64,000 nt of DNA from JBMYRH01 sp049602155 (GTDB taxonomy: Bacteria > Myxococcota_A > UBA9042 > PHBI01 > JBMYRH01): positions 108,145 through 172,144 of the forward strand of contig JBMYRH010000014.1 in NCBI GenBank assembly GCA_049602155.1. Reading direction: 5' to 3'. Positions 1-7,616 of the stretch are shown piece after piece. The position numbers and the translations under genes are program-made. The notes beneath the pieces were generated by a model. That model was not told the origin of the DNA and did no database searches. It was given only the letters and a program-made list of their open reading frames with translations. Numbering within the stretch: the first letter of the stretch is position 1; the number at the start of each line of letters is the position of its first letter.

Positions 1-2
1 TT

Positions 3-380
3 GTCGGGCCCGCGGGTGGCTGCTCGTCGTCCAATGGCTCGGCTGAGGCGGGGCATCGCTACATGAACCTGGCTGACGCGACCGGTGGGGCGGTCTACTC
101 CATCTGCGAGCTTGATTTTGCGAAGGGGCTCGAGGGGATCGGTGAGATCGCCTTCGCCTCGAAGATGGAGTACACGCTCTCGCAGATCCCGGCGCCGACG
201 ACGATCATGGTCACGATTGAGGGGCTCCCTTGCCCCGCGCTCACGGGGGGCATCTTCAACTGGGTTTACGACGCCGAGGACAACACGGTCACGCTCACCG
301 AGGAGGGGATCTGCACTGCCGGATCGGGTGACGAGGTCCTGATCGCCTATGACCTTCTCTGCTACGCTGAAGCAGACTGA
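3..380 (+). CDS. C-terminal part of a secreted protein, possibly vWA-domain type (5' end outside window)
   Basis: The reading frame is open from the left edge with no stop before position 378, so this is the 3' end of a longer gene rather than a small gene starting at the ATG at 63. The residues shown (GGCSSSNGSAEAG, RYMNLADATGGAVYSIC, then a beta-rich tail with paired Cys) resemble the last part of von Willebrand A-like domains in deltaproteobacterial surface proteins, where a helix-strand segment asks whether a condition has been met over time. That family call is an inference from weak similarity; no MIDAS motif is visible in this fragment. The protein ends in a short acidic tail (YAEAD). 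Confidence 0.55.
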   Translation, partial: VGPAGGCSSSNGSAEAGHRYMNLADATGGAVYSICELDFAKGLEGIGEIAFASKMEYTLSQIPAPTTIMVTIEGLPCPALTGGIFNWVYDAEDNTVTLTEEGICTAGSGDEVLIAYDLLCYAEAD

Positions 381-484
381 GCCGGTTTCCTGCTTGTACG
401 TCGCCCCTTGCAAGGACCTCCCGTCCTATCGCAGTCTGGAACTCATGATTCGCCCCCCGTTTACGCACCTCCTGCGAGCTTGAT

Positions 485-3400
485 ATGTACGGTTTTGCAC
501 TCCGAACGCTCTGCGCCCTCCTCCTCATTCTCGCCGGCTGTGGTGGTGATGATGAGGGGGCTACGTCTTCAAACGGAGCAACTCAGTGCTGCTCGGTCGA
601 TAGTGAGTGTCCTGAGGCCTTCGAGTGCTGCGGTGCGACCGAGGTTGAGCGGTCAGGGGTCTGTGTCCCGGCGGGCAACACCTGCAACTACAACAACACC
701 TGCGCCCCCGACGAGCCTGCGCCCTCTCCAGACGTTGAGGAGGACACCACGGGGCCCTCTGACGTGGGCGACGAGGTAGAGGAGCCAGACACCGCAGAGC
801 CAGATGTCGTGGCGCCCGAAGAGGTCGTCGTGCCTGAGGAGGTGGAGGAGGACGTCAGTGGCCCAGAAGAGGAGGTCGAGGAGGGCCCGGAATGCGTCGC
901 GCCCGTCGACTGCGTCGACAAGGTCGAGGTCGCGCAGTGCCAAGAGGCCTCCTGTGAAGAGGGGCTGTGCGTCATCAAAGACATCGCTGAATGCTGCCAA
1001 TCGGATGCTGACTGCGATGCGTTCCTTGAGGACACCTGTTGTACGACGAAGACCTGTGACGTGGCGGCGCAGAAGTGCGGCGAGACGACCCCGATTCCAG
1101 GCTGCTGTGAGGCCTCCTTCCAGTGCCCCTCAGATCAGGACCCGGCCACGATCGACATTTGCGCAGACGCATGCACCACCGACGGGTGCACGTACCTGCC
1201 CTTATTAAAGTGCGAGAATGAGATCACCTACATGACACAAGGCTTCAATGACGCTGAGATGGCGGGCCTCACCGTCAGCGACACCGACGTCTTTGATACG
1301 GTCTCTGTGTCGACTCAGAAGGGCAGCACGGTCAGCCCAGAGCGGAGCCTCTACTTTGGCTCTCCCGAGTGTCAGACCTACTACACGGGGCCCATGGAGA
1401 ACTGTGAGCCGACCGACTTCCTCGCCTCTGAGGCTACGCCGATCGGCTTGGAGGTGCGGACCGAGAACGTCACCCTGGCGTACGAAGAGGCCGCCTACTT
1501 GGGCTTCTGGGTCAGGATGTCCGCCGAGCCGGCGCTCTTAAGGCAGCCATGTCGCTCCCTGGCCACTTGCCGTCAGACCAGCTGTAACCCTGCGGATGAC
1601 AGCTACCAAGCGTGCCTTGAGTTCTGCTCTGATAACACGAAGAGCCAGCTCTATGGCGGTGTCTCTTGCGACTGCCCGGGGGGCGATGAGGGGTTGGCTT
1701 GCGCGACCCAGTGTGTCGACGCAGCTTTCGGTGAGGTTGAGGCGTCCGCGGATGCACTCAGTGCCTGCGTCCTCGACGCTTGTGCGGCGGTTGAGGACGG
1801 TGCAGAGAGCGTCATCTGTGAGCTTGAAGCCGTTGGCCCTGGCGGAGCGTGTGCGGCCGCCTCGGACAGCTGTGATGCGATCTACAGCTGGATGACGCCG
1901 ACGGATTACCTCCGGGTCTCTATCGACACAGGCGAGGGGGAGCCTCAGACCATTTGGCGCAGCCCGGACAGCCTCGGGTTGGAGAATACGACCGAGGGAG
2001 AGTGGCGTTTTCAGGTCGTAGATCTCGAGCCCTTCAAGGGCAAGAACGTCAACTTCACGCTCTCGTTCATCGCGGATGGGCAGAAGAACTTCAACACCGG
2101 CGGTGGTGAGAACTACTACGGCGCGTATGTCGATGATCTCATCGTGCGCACCGCGTGTGACACCTGCATCCCTGGCAGTGAGTGTGCCAAGGACTTCGAT
2201 GGCTGCACCTCGGATGTCTGCATGGGGATCCACGGTGACGCTGATGTAGGGCTCTGCACTTACCACGCCACGGTCCTGGGGAGCAGCTGTCAGCCTTGCG
2301 CCCAGCCCGGTGACTGCGGCAACGACCCCAACCTCGACTACACCTGTGACGAGGGGCTGTGTGGTTCGACGATCAAGAGCGAGTCCTGTGAGCCGTTCTC
2401 TAGTTTCCCTTACGACACCCTGCCTGGTGGCGTAGCGATTCAGAGCTTTGAGGTCATCGGGGTCGACTTCTGGTCGGTAGAGGACCCTTACCCCGGCGAC
2501 AATATCGCGTGGCAGGTGACGGACTCAGATGGCTACGTGGGTCCGAAGAGCCTCTACTTTGGGGACCCAGGGTCGGGGACGTATGAGGCGGATCCCGTGA
2601 ACCCGGCGGCCGGGGCGATCTGGTCGCCGAGCTTCCAGATCTCGACCGAAGTGGGGATGCCGACGGTCCTGGCTTTTTGGCTCAACCTCTCGACCGAGTG
2701 GGATCTGCTCGGCGGAGACTTTGATCCGGAAGACCCTTATTTACAGCAGTACGACAAGCTCACCGTGTATCTCCACGAGGTCGGTGAGGATGAGCCGGTG
2801 GCGCTCTGGGAGTCAGGCACGACCCTCGGTAATTCGACCCTCGGGACCTGGCAACAGATCGGTATCGACGTCAGCGACTGGGCCAATAAGTTTGTACGCA
2901 TCGGGTTTGAGTTCGACAGCGGTGAAGGGGAGGGCAAGTCCTACGGCAATAACTTCGGGGGCGTCTACATCGATGAACTGACCGTGTCGGTGTACTGCGA
3001 GACCGAGTGTCTGACCTCCGAGGTCTGTGATGACGGTGACACGTGCACGACGAATGCTTGCGTGCTTGGCGCCTGTGAGACGACGCAGCCTAATCCGGAC
3101 TGCTGCCACGTTGACGCTGACTGTAGTCACCCGAACGGCTGCGTGAATACGTCCTGCGTCGAGGGGACCTGTGAGTACGAATACAGCGCCCTCGCCAGCT
3201 GCTGTGACGATGGACCCTGGCTCGATGGCTGGAGTGAAGGCTTCGAGGACGGCGCTCAGGGGTGGGCGACCATTGACTCGACGCCACCTGTGGTGTGGAC
3301 GCTCTCTCAAGACGCTCAGCACTCGGGCTATTGGAGCTACAACTTTGCGGACCCCGAGACGGGCTTTTACAGCACCGCGGAGTTTGATGAGGCGCTCGGG

Positions 3401-4519
3401 GTAGAGATCGGTAAGCAGACCGGTGGACGCCTGATAAGCCCTGTCGTGTCCGTGCCGCCTTTCAACACAGGGAACCCCTTCGCTGAGTTCTGGTTAAACA
3501 TGTCGACGGAGTGGGACTTTGGAGACAAGGCGAACTTCGAGCCAGCCATCCCCGTCGATGAGCTTCGAGTGCTCGTCGCCACGGGCGGTAACGTGGTCGG
3601 CGCGGCAGAGCTGTGGACCAGTCATTACCTCTTCAACACGACCAAGGGAGAGTGGGCGCACACCTATGTCGACCTCGGAGATTACCGGGGTGAGGACGTG
3701 CAGCTCATCTTCGAGTTCATCTCCGGTGACGGGAATTTCAACGACTATGCTGGCGCCTTTGTTGATGATGTGAGCTTCGGGACGACCTGCAAGGCCGCTG
3801 CTGTGATTCAGTGCTTCGATGGCGGGGATTGCGCGAACAACGACGCGTGCACAGACGTGACCTGCACCGAGGACTTTACCTGCGTGTACCAGGCTGTGGA
3901 CTCGCCACAGTGCTGTGAGCCGACGGATATGGAGGGCTTGGCGATGACCTTTGAGGCCGGCGCGTTGTCCTGGGAGTTCACGGCCTGTGACGCGGCAGAG
4001 ACGGCGCCGGGTATCCCGGTCGATCCCAGCTCGACATGGAAGGTCGTCAACGAAGCTCAAGCGACCGGTATCGACGCCAAGTACGGCGAGGGCATGCTCT
4101 ACTTTGGTAATGGATTTGATTATGGCGGTGCGACGAGCACGGCCTCTTGTGGTCGCGCGGTCAGTGAGCCTGTGACGATCACGGCGTCGGACGCCCCTTG
4201 GATGCTGACTTACTGGATCTTCATGGACATCGAGCCGGCGACGGACTGTGACCAGGGCTTCGGTGCCCCATGGCTGGACGTCTTCACCCTTGAGATCCTC
4301 GACGAGACCAACGATGACGCGACCCTCATCTTGGTCAAGGACTCCCTCTTGTGCAGCGACTACGGCGCTTGGGCACACCAGATGTGGGACTTGACCCCTT
4401 GGGTCGGCTCCACCATCCGGTTCCGTGTCGGCTTTAACTCATGGGATCAAGAGGTCAACAGCGGCAAAGGCATCGCCCTCGATGAGTTTCGCTTCGAGAG
4501 GGGCTGCGCTGAGTTTTAG
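485..4519 (+). CDS. Large cysteine-rich surface lipoprotein with repeated jelly-roll-like domains
   Basis: The 1344-residue protein starts with a lipoprotein signal peptide (hydrophobic segment ending LILAGC, Cys about residue 19), so it is predicted to be lipid-anchored and exposed outside the inner membrane. Next come a Cys-rich stretch (about 30-75), an acidic Glu/Val/Pro linker (about 76-135), and alternating Cys-rich modules (CDDGDTC type) and four beta-sandwich blocks. The blocks begin near residues 250, 665, 940 and 1155. Each has a W...S.YFG start, a FWL/YWI strand, and an acidic end such as GAYVDDL, resembling MAM or carbohydrate-binding jelly rolls. The first block is interrupted by a Cys-rich insert (about 355-465). 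Function is unknown; adhesion or substrate binding is a guess. The only in-frame ATG giving a signal peptide is at 485. Confidence 0.8.
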   Translation: MYGFALRTLCALLLILAGCGGDDEGATSSNGATQCCSVDSECPEAFECCGATEVERSGVCVPAGNTCNYNNTCAPDEPAPSPDVEEDTTGPSDVGDEVEEPDTAEPDVVAPEEVVVPEEVEEDVSGPEEEVEEGPECVAPVDCVDKVEVAQCQEASCEEGLCVIKDIAECCQSDADCDAFLEDTCCTTKTCDVAAQKCGETTPIPGCCEASFQCPSDQDPATIDICADACTTDGCTYLPLLKCENEITYMTQGFNDAEMAGLTVSDTDVFDTVSVSTQKGSTVSPERSLYFGSPECQTYYTGPMENCEPTDFLASEATPIGLEVRTENVTLAYEEAAYLGFWVRMSAEPALLRQPCRSLATCRQTSCNPADDSYQACLEFCSDNTKSQLYGGVSCDCPGGDEGLACATQCVDAAFGEVEASADALSACVLDACAAVEDGAESVICELEAVGPGGACAAASDSCDAIYSWMTPTDYLRVSIDTGEGEPQTIWRSPDSLGLENTTEGEWRFQVVDLEPFKGKNVNFTLSFIADGQKNFNTGGGENYYGAYVDDLIVRTACDTCIPGSECAKDFDGCTSDVCMGIHGDADVGLCTYHATVLGSSCQPCAQPGDCGNDPNLDYTCDEGLCGSTIKSESCEPFSSFPYDTLPGGVAIQSFEVIGVDFWSVEDPYPGDNIAWQVTDSDGYVGPKSLYFGDPGSGTYEADPVNPAAGAIWSPSFQISTEVGMPTVLAFWLNLSTEWDLLGGDFDPEDPYLQQYDKLTVYLHEVGEDEPVALWESGTTLGNSTLGTWQQIGIDVSDWANKFVRIGFEFDSGEGEGKSYGNNFGGVYIDELTVSVYCETECLTSEVCDDGDTCTTNACVLGACETTQPNPDCCHVDADCSHPNGCVNTSCVEGTCEYEYSALASCCDDGPWLDGWSEGFEDGAQGWATIDSTPPVVWTLSQDAQHSGYWSYNFADPETGFYSTAEFDEALGVEIGKQTGGRLISPVVSVPPFNTGNPFAEFWLNMSTEWDFGDKANFEPAIPVDELRVLVATGGNVVGAAELWTSHYLFNTTKGEWAHTYVDLGDYRGEDVQLIFEFISGDGNFNDYAGAFVDDVSFGTTCKAAAVIQCFDGGDCANNDACTDVTCTEDFTCVYQAVDSPQCCEPTDMEGLAMTFEAGALSWEFTACDAAETAPGIPVDPSSTWKVVNEAQATGIDAKYGEGMLYFGNGFDYGGATSTASCGRAVSEPVTITASDAPWMLTYWIFMDIEPATDCDQGFGAPWLDVFTLEILDETNDDATLILVKDSLLCSDYGAWAHQMWDLTPWVGSTIRFRVGFNSWDQEVNSGKGIALDEFRFERGCAEF

Positions 4520-4557
4520 TGGAGGCGTATCAGGCGAGCCGATACGTGCCGCGCGCT

Positions 4558-5151
4558 TCAGGGAGCTGAGCCGCCCGTGAGCTGCACGTAGAGGTCCTCT
4601 TTTAGGACCGCGCCGTGGTCGTCTTGAACCGTGAGCTTGATGAGGGCCTCCGAGCCACTGACCTGAGGGTCCATCACCACCAAGAAGAGGTTGTAGTAGT
4701 AGTCCACGTCGTTGCCGCCAGGGATGAGCTTCTGTTTGGCGAGGCCGATCTCCCCTTGGGGCTCTTCGTCGACGGTGATTCGAGCGACGATCGTCACCTT
4801 GCCCTGGAAGATGTCACGCGTTCGGAAGGCTAGGACCACCATCCAGAGGCCCTGGAAGCCGAGCTCGATGTTGAGCTCATCTCCGTTCACCAGGGGGCTG
4901 AAACTGTCGGGAGTGTTGGCGCCGGTGACGTTCGTCCCGGCCTCGAAGAAGGGCTCTGGGGCCACGATATCCTCGGCAGGCTGAGCGGCGTCGTCTGGTG
5001 TCAGCGCGTCTTGAGCCGGGCCGCATTCGTCTCCTGCTGAGCACGTGGCTACGTCGTCCACAGCGTTTTGTATGTCTTGCGCAGGCGGTGCGGCGGCTTC
5101 GCAGGCGAAGAGCAGCAGACAGAGCGTCAGTGTGGGGGCGAATCGCGTCAT
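4558..5151 (-). CDS. Predicted lipoprotein of unknown function
   Basis: The 197-residue protein has a lipoprotein signal (MTRFAPTLTLCLLLFAC), an Ala/Asp/Pro-rich linker, and a C-terminal beta-rich domain of about 120 residues with no family I recognise. The ATG at 5151 is preferred over an upstream in-frame start because it places the signal peptide at the N-terminus. It lies one base after the stop of the kelch lipoprotein gene upstream, so the two are surely co-transcribed and probably translationally coupled. The domain sequence (WMVVLAFRTRD, VTIVARITVDEE) suggests an immunoglobulin-like sandwich. The partner role with the kelch protein is inferred from position only. Confidence 0.75.
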   Translation of the reverse strand: MTRFAPTLTLCLLLFACEAAAPPAQDIQNAVDDVATCSAGDECGPAQDALTPDDAAQPAEDIVAPEPFFEAGTNVTGANTPDSFSPLVNGDELNIELGFQGLWMVVLAFRTRDIFQGKVTIVARITVDEEPQGEIGLAKQKLIPGGNDVDYYYNLFLVVMDPQVSGSEALIKLTVQDDHGAVLKEDLYVQLTGGSAP

Positions 5152-5152
5152 C

Positions 5153-6541
5153 TTAGAAGCATAGATCGTTGCAGGTGAGGCCACCTTTGCGCAGGCAGCT
5201 GACCCCGACGGTCGCGGTGTCGACCTCGGTCCAGGTCAGGCTCTCGAGGTCGAGCGCCATCACGTCATCGACGACGCCGCAGTCTGTTTTGCCGCCTGAG
5301 AGCCAGACGGTTGACTCGCTAGCGACCCAGATGTGCGCGTTTCGGCGCTCCGGCACCTCCATCGCTACGTTGGTGAAGTCCGGTGGGAAGCTACAGAAGC
5401 CGTTCGCCGGCTTGTTGTAGGTGTCCCCGAGGTCCACTTGGGTCCACGTGTGGAGATCGGGGTCAAAGGACCAGAGATCGTTTCGATTGCCCAGGAGGCC
5501 ATCGTCATGCCCGCCGAAGAGGAGGTATCCGTCGTGCATCGTGTCGTGCACGAGCCCGCCCCAGAAGCGTCCATCCGGGCGCTCATTGATGGGGTCGTCT
5601 AAGCGCGTCCAGACTCCACTGTCGACGTCTAGTGTGTAGACCTCGTCATAGTACTGAGCATTGTCGAAGAAGGCCCCCTCATCGGCGCCGCCGTGGATCA
5701 CCATGCGACCCCGTGCCGAGTCCCAGAGCGCGCTCTGAAACAAGCGCGGCGATGGGGTACCACTGGTCGCGAGCTCACTCCATGTCCCGTTGTTGAGGTC
5801 CAAGACCCAGGTGTCGTTAAGGGCGATATATCCCATGCCAGAGGCTGAGGCATTCCCGCCGAAGATGACCATACGGTGCGCACTGGGGTCGTAGACGACG
5901 CCGGCGTTGATGCGCGCGCTGGGGCCTGTCTCCTGGGCCACCTCGCTCCAGGTCTCGGTCGTGAGGTCGAAGGCCCACACGTCACCGTACAGCGTGTAGT
6001 TGCCGCTGGTCGCGAAGCGGTAGCGTCCGCCGAAGATCAGCATTCGATGCTCGGTGGAGTCATAGACCGCGGCGTGGCGTGTGCGGCCCGTGGGCGGTCC
6101 GCCCGAGACCATGCGCCAGAGTTGGCATTTCAAGTCGAAGATCCACGTCTCTTTTTCAAAGGTTGAGATCGGGAATGAGCACTCCACAGGGACGCCCAGA
6201 GAGCCGCCGAAGAAGACCAATTGGTCACCGACAGGATCGAAGATCCCCGCGTGTTCACTTCGCCTCATCGGGCGCAGCCCATCTGGAGGTGGGCAGGGGT
6301 CCTCCACGGGCTCCTCGATCACGTCCTCGTCCGGTCCGGCTGTCCCATCGGCGGGAGAGCCCGCGTCTAACACGCCCGCTCCGCTCGCGTCGTCGCCACC
6401 CGTCGCTGTGACGCCAGCGTCCTCGTTGTCATCAGCGCCCTGCGCTGACGCCGTGTCGCCTTGCTCCGGAGCGGGGGCGCCGTCGCCGGAGTCGCATGCT
6501 CCGAGGCTGATGAGCAGAATAGCAAGCGCGCGGAGCTTCAT
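5153..6541 (-). CDS. Kelch-repeat lipoprotein
   Basis: The 462-residue protein carries a lipoprotein signal peptide (MKLRALAILLISLGAC), an acidic Ala/Gly/Asp linker to about residue 75, and then five to six kelch repeats to the end. Each repeat has the pattern R.HAAVYD....RMLIFGG and a WxxD/Vxx strand, including RTRHAAVYDSTEHRMLIFGG and MVIFGGNASA. Kelch repeats build a beta-propeller used for binding; no catalytic motif accompanies it. The start at 6541 is supported by GAGAGG ten bases upstream on the minus strand and by the signal peptide; the longer open frame to 6652 adds no sensible sequence. A Fur-box-like palindrome lies directly upstream, and the 4558-5151 lipoprotein follows in the same operon. 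Confidence 0.85.
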   Translation of the reverse strand: MKLRALAILLISLGACDSGDGAPAPEQGDTASAQGADDNEDAGVTATGGDDASGAGVLDAGSPADGTAGPDEDVIEEPVEDPCPPPDGLRPMRRSEHAGIFDPVGDQLVFFGGSLGVPVECSFPISTFEKETWIFDLKCQLWRMVSGGPPTGRTRHAAVYDSTEHRMLIFGGRYRFATSGNYTLYGDVWAFDLTTETWSEVAQETGPSARINAGVVYDPSAHRMVIFGGNASASGMGYIALNDTWVLDLNNGTWSELATSGTPSPRLFQSALWDSARGRMVIHGGADEGAFFDNAQYYDEVYTLDVDSGVWTRLDDPINERPDGRFWGGLVHDTMHDGYLLFGGHDDGLLGNRNDLWSFDPDLHTWTQVDLGDTYNKPANGFCSFPPDFTNVAMEVPERRNAHIWVASESTVWLSGGKTDCGVVDDVMALDLESLTWTEVDTATVGVSCLRKGGLTCNDLCF

Positions 6542-6553
6542 GGATGACCTCTC

Positions 6554-6572
6554 GATAATGATTTTCATTACC
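6554..6572. promoter_or_regulatory. Fur-box-like 19-bp palindrome
   Basis: GATAATGATTTTCATTACC matches the classical 19-bp Fur box (GATAATGATAATCATTATC) at 16 of 19 positions and is palindromic at 8 of 9 base pairs. It sits 13 to 31 bases upstream of the kelch lipoprotein ATG at 6541, so a bound repressor would cover the ribosome-binding region or transcription start of that operon. Iron control of the kelch operon is an inference; Fur consensus varies between phyla. Confidence 0.5.
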
Positions 6573-6861
6573 AGTCTGGAGTGGAGGGTGCCCTGAAAGC
6601 AATGCGTTTTCGCGTGTTGAGTCAAGCGTTTTAAGGAGTTGCCTTCTATCAAGGAGAGATCTCAGTCGACCTTTTCATCCCAAAATGCACCTGACAGGCT
6701 TGATGATGGCATGACCGCCGGCCACAACCTTCTTCACATCAACAAGTGTAGCGTTTTTACACACGGAGCATGTCTAGATGTGGTGAATAAGTCGGCATTA
6801 CCTTGGCGGGTCGTAACCCAGAAAGGTCTGTTTTCGCATTAATCACAAATACTTGTGGTGG

Positions 6862-6878
6862 TTGGCACGGCTGTTGCT
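6862..6878 (+). promoter_or_regulatory. Consensus sigma54 (RpoN) promoter
   Basis: TTGGCACG, four bases, then TTGCT reproduces the sigma54 -24/-12 consensus without a mismatch in its conserved positions; GG and GC are separated by exactly ten bases. Predicted transcription start is about 6889, leaving a leader of about 29 bases with AGGAG (6908-6912) before the ATG at 6918. A sigma54 activator must control it; one is encoded at 20368-21729. Confidence 0.75.
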
Positions 6879-6917
6879 CTGTGTGCTGTCATGTCACGCA
6901 CCACTTAGGAGTTGGCC

Positions 6918-7520
6918 ATGACACAGGGACCTTCACTCATCTTGAGCGCGTCATTGCTCTCCCTCCTCGCCTTCGCCTCGCCGACCCTGGCGTGTATGGA
7001 CCATGAGGAGATGTTCGTCCCCATGGATGAGGGGGCGCAAGCTCAGGATGAACCCGCCACGCCTCCGCCGATCTCTGAAGCGCCGGGACCTTATGACTTC
7101 CCCTGCGACACGGATATGGACTGCCCAGCAAGCTTAACCTGCGAACATGTGGAGTGTTGCATGGCGCGCGATTGCCTCTGCCCTCCAATGGCGTGTCTCA
7201 CGTCCGATACAGGCGCTCAGGGGCGAGACTGCCTGTCGGATGACGACTGCGGCAGCGACTACAGCTGTACATTCGATGATGGAGAGGGGTGCACGGATCA
7301 GGCCGATGAAGTTTGCGTGGCGCCTCGGTTCGGTTGGTGTGACTTCGACCCCTCTGGGCCTCCCTCTGCGATGCCGTACCCCGACGATGGCGCCGACGCC
7401 CTCGACGAGGGCACGGAGGAGCTCACGGGGTGTCAGGGAGGGTCAGACACAGGCCTCCCGCTCGTCTTTGCGTTGGCGCTCTTCGCCGCGACTCTCTCCA
7501 GGCGTCCTCAGCTGAGCTGA
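6918..7520 (+). CDS. Secreted Cys-rich protein with MYXO-CTERM-like tail
   Basis: The 200-residue protein has a Sec signal peptide (MTQGPSLILSASLLSLLAF, cleavage likely after SPTLA), a Cys-rich middle (MDCPASLTCEHVECC, DCGSDYSC), and a C-terminal tail made of TGCQGG, a hydrophobic helix (LPLVFALALFAATL) and SRRPQLS. That tail is the tripartite layout of MYXO-CTERM sorting signals, which in Myxococcota accompany type II secretion and myxosortase processing. Start 6918 is chosen over a TTG at 6912 because AGGAG lies five bases before it. Transcription is predicted from the sigma54 promoter just upstream and ends at the hairpin at 7574. The molecular function of the Cys-rich region is unknown. 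Confidence 0.8.
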   Translation: MTQGPSLILSASLLSLLAFASPTLACMDHEEMFVPMDEGAQAQDEPATPPPISEAPGPYDFPCDTDMDCPASLTCEHVECCMARDCLCPPMACLTSDTGAQGRDCLSDDDCGSDYSCTFDDGEGCTDQADEVCVAPRFGWCDFDPSGPPSAMPYPDDGADALDEGTEELTGCQGGSDTGLPLVFALALFAATLSRRPQLS

Positions 7521-7535
7521 CGCCCTCATGCCCGT

Positions 7536-7570
7536 GCTCTCCTGGTGCCTGTCCCTCATGTCAGGAGAGC
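7536..7570 (+). terminator. First of two tandem hairpins after the MYXO-CTERM-like gene
   Basis: GCTCTCCTG (7536-7544) and CAGGAGAGC (7562-7570) form a perfect nine-pair stem with a 17-base loop. No T-run follows, so alone it is unlikely to terminate; it may protect the 3' end or assist the stronger hairpin four bases on. Confidence 0.45.
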
Positions 7571-7573
7571 ATT

Positions 7574-7616
7574 GAGCCGATGGCCCTCACCCCCTTGGGC
7601 CATCGGCTCTCTTTTT
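7574..7616 (+). terminator. Rho-independent terminator
   Basis: GAGCCGATGGCCC (7574-7586) pairs perfectly with GGGCCATCGGCTC (7597-7609) around a ten-base loop and is followed by TCTTTTT. This is a strong intrinsic terminator for the rightward gene ending at 7520. The stem abuts the stop codon of the convergent gene at 7616, so it may also act on that transcript, although no T-run exists in that direction. Confidence 0.85.

Larger units (their letters stand above)
6542..6917. other. 376-base divergent intergenic region
   Basis: This gap separates the leftward kelch operon from the rightward MYXO-CTERM-like gene. It contains a Fur-box-like palindrome at 6554-6572, a small inverted repeat (GTGTA/TACAC, about 6746-6762) and a consensus sigma54 promoter at 6862-6878. 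It is noticeably more AT-rich than the coding sequence around it. I see no credible small gene in it. Confidence 0.7.

Noticed and set aside
3494..4378. 294-codon minus-strand frame within the large lipoprotein gene
   Set aside because: The plus-strand gene has a signal peptide and repeats throughout; the antisense frame lacks any motif.
6639..6842. Small plus-strand ORF of 67 codons in the intergenic region
   Set aside because: No ribosome site, no signal peptide or domain, and it lies in an AT-richer control region upstream of a sigma54 promoter.
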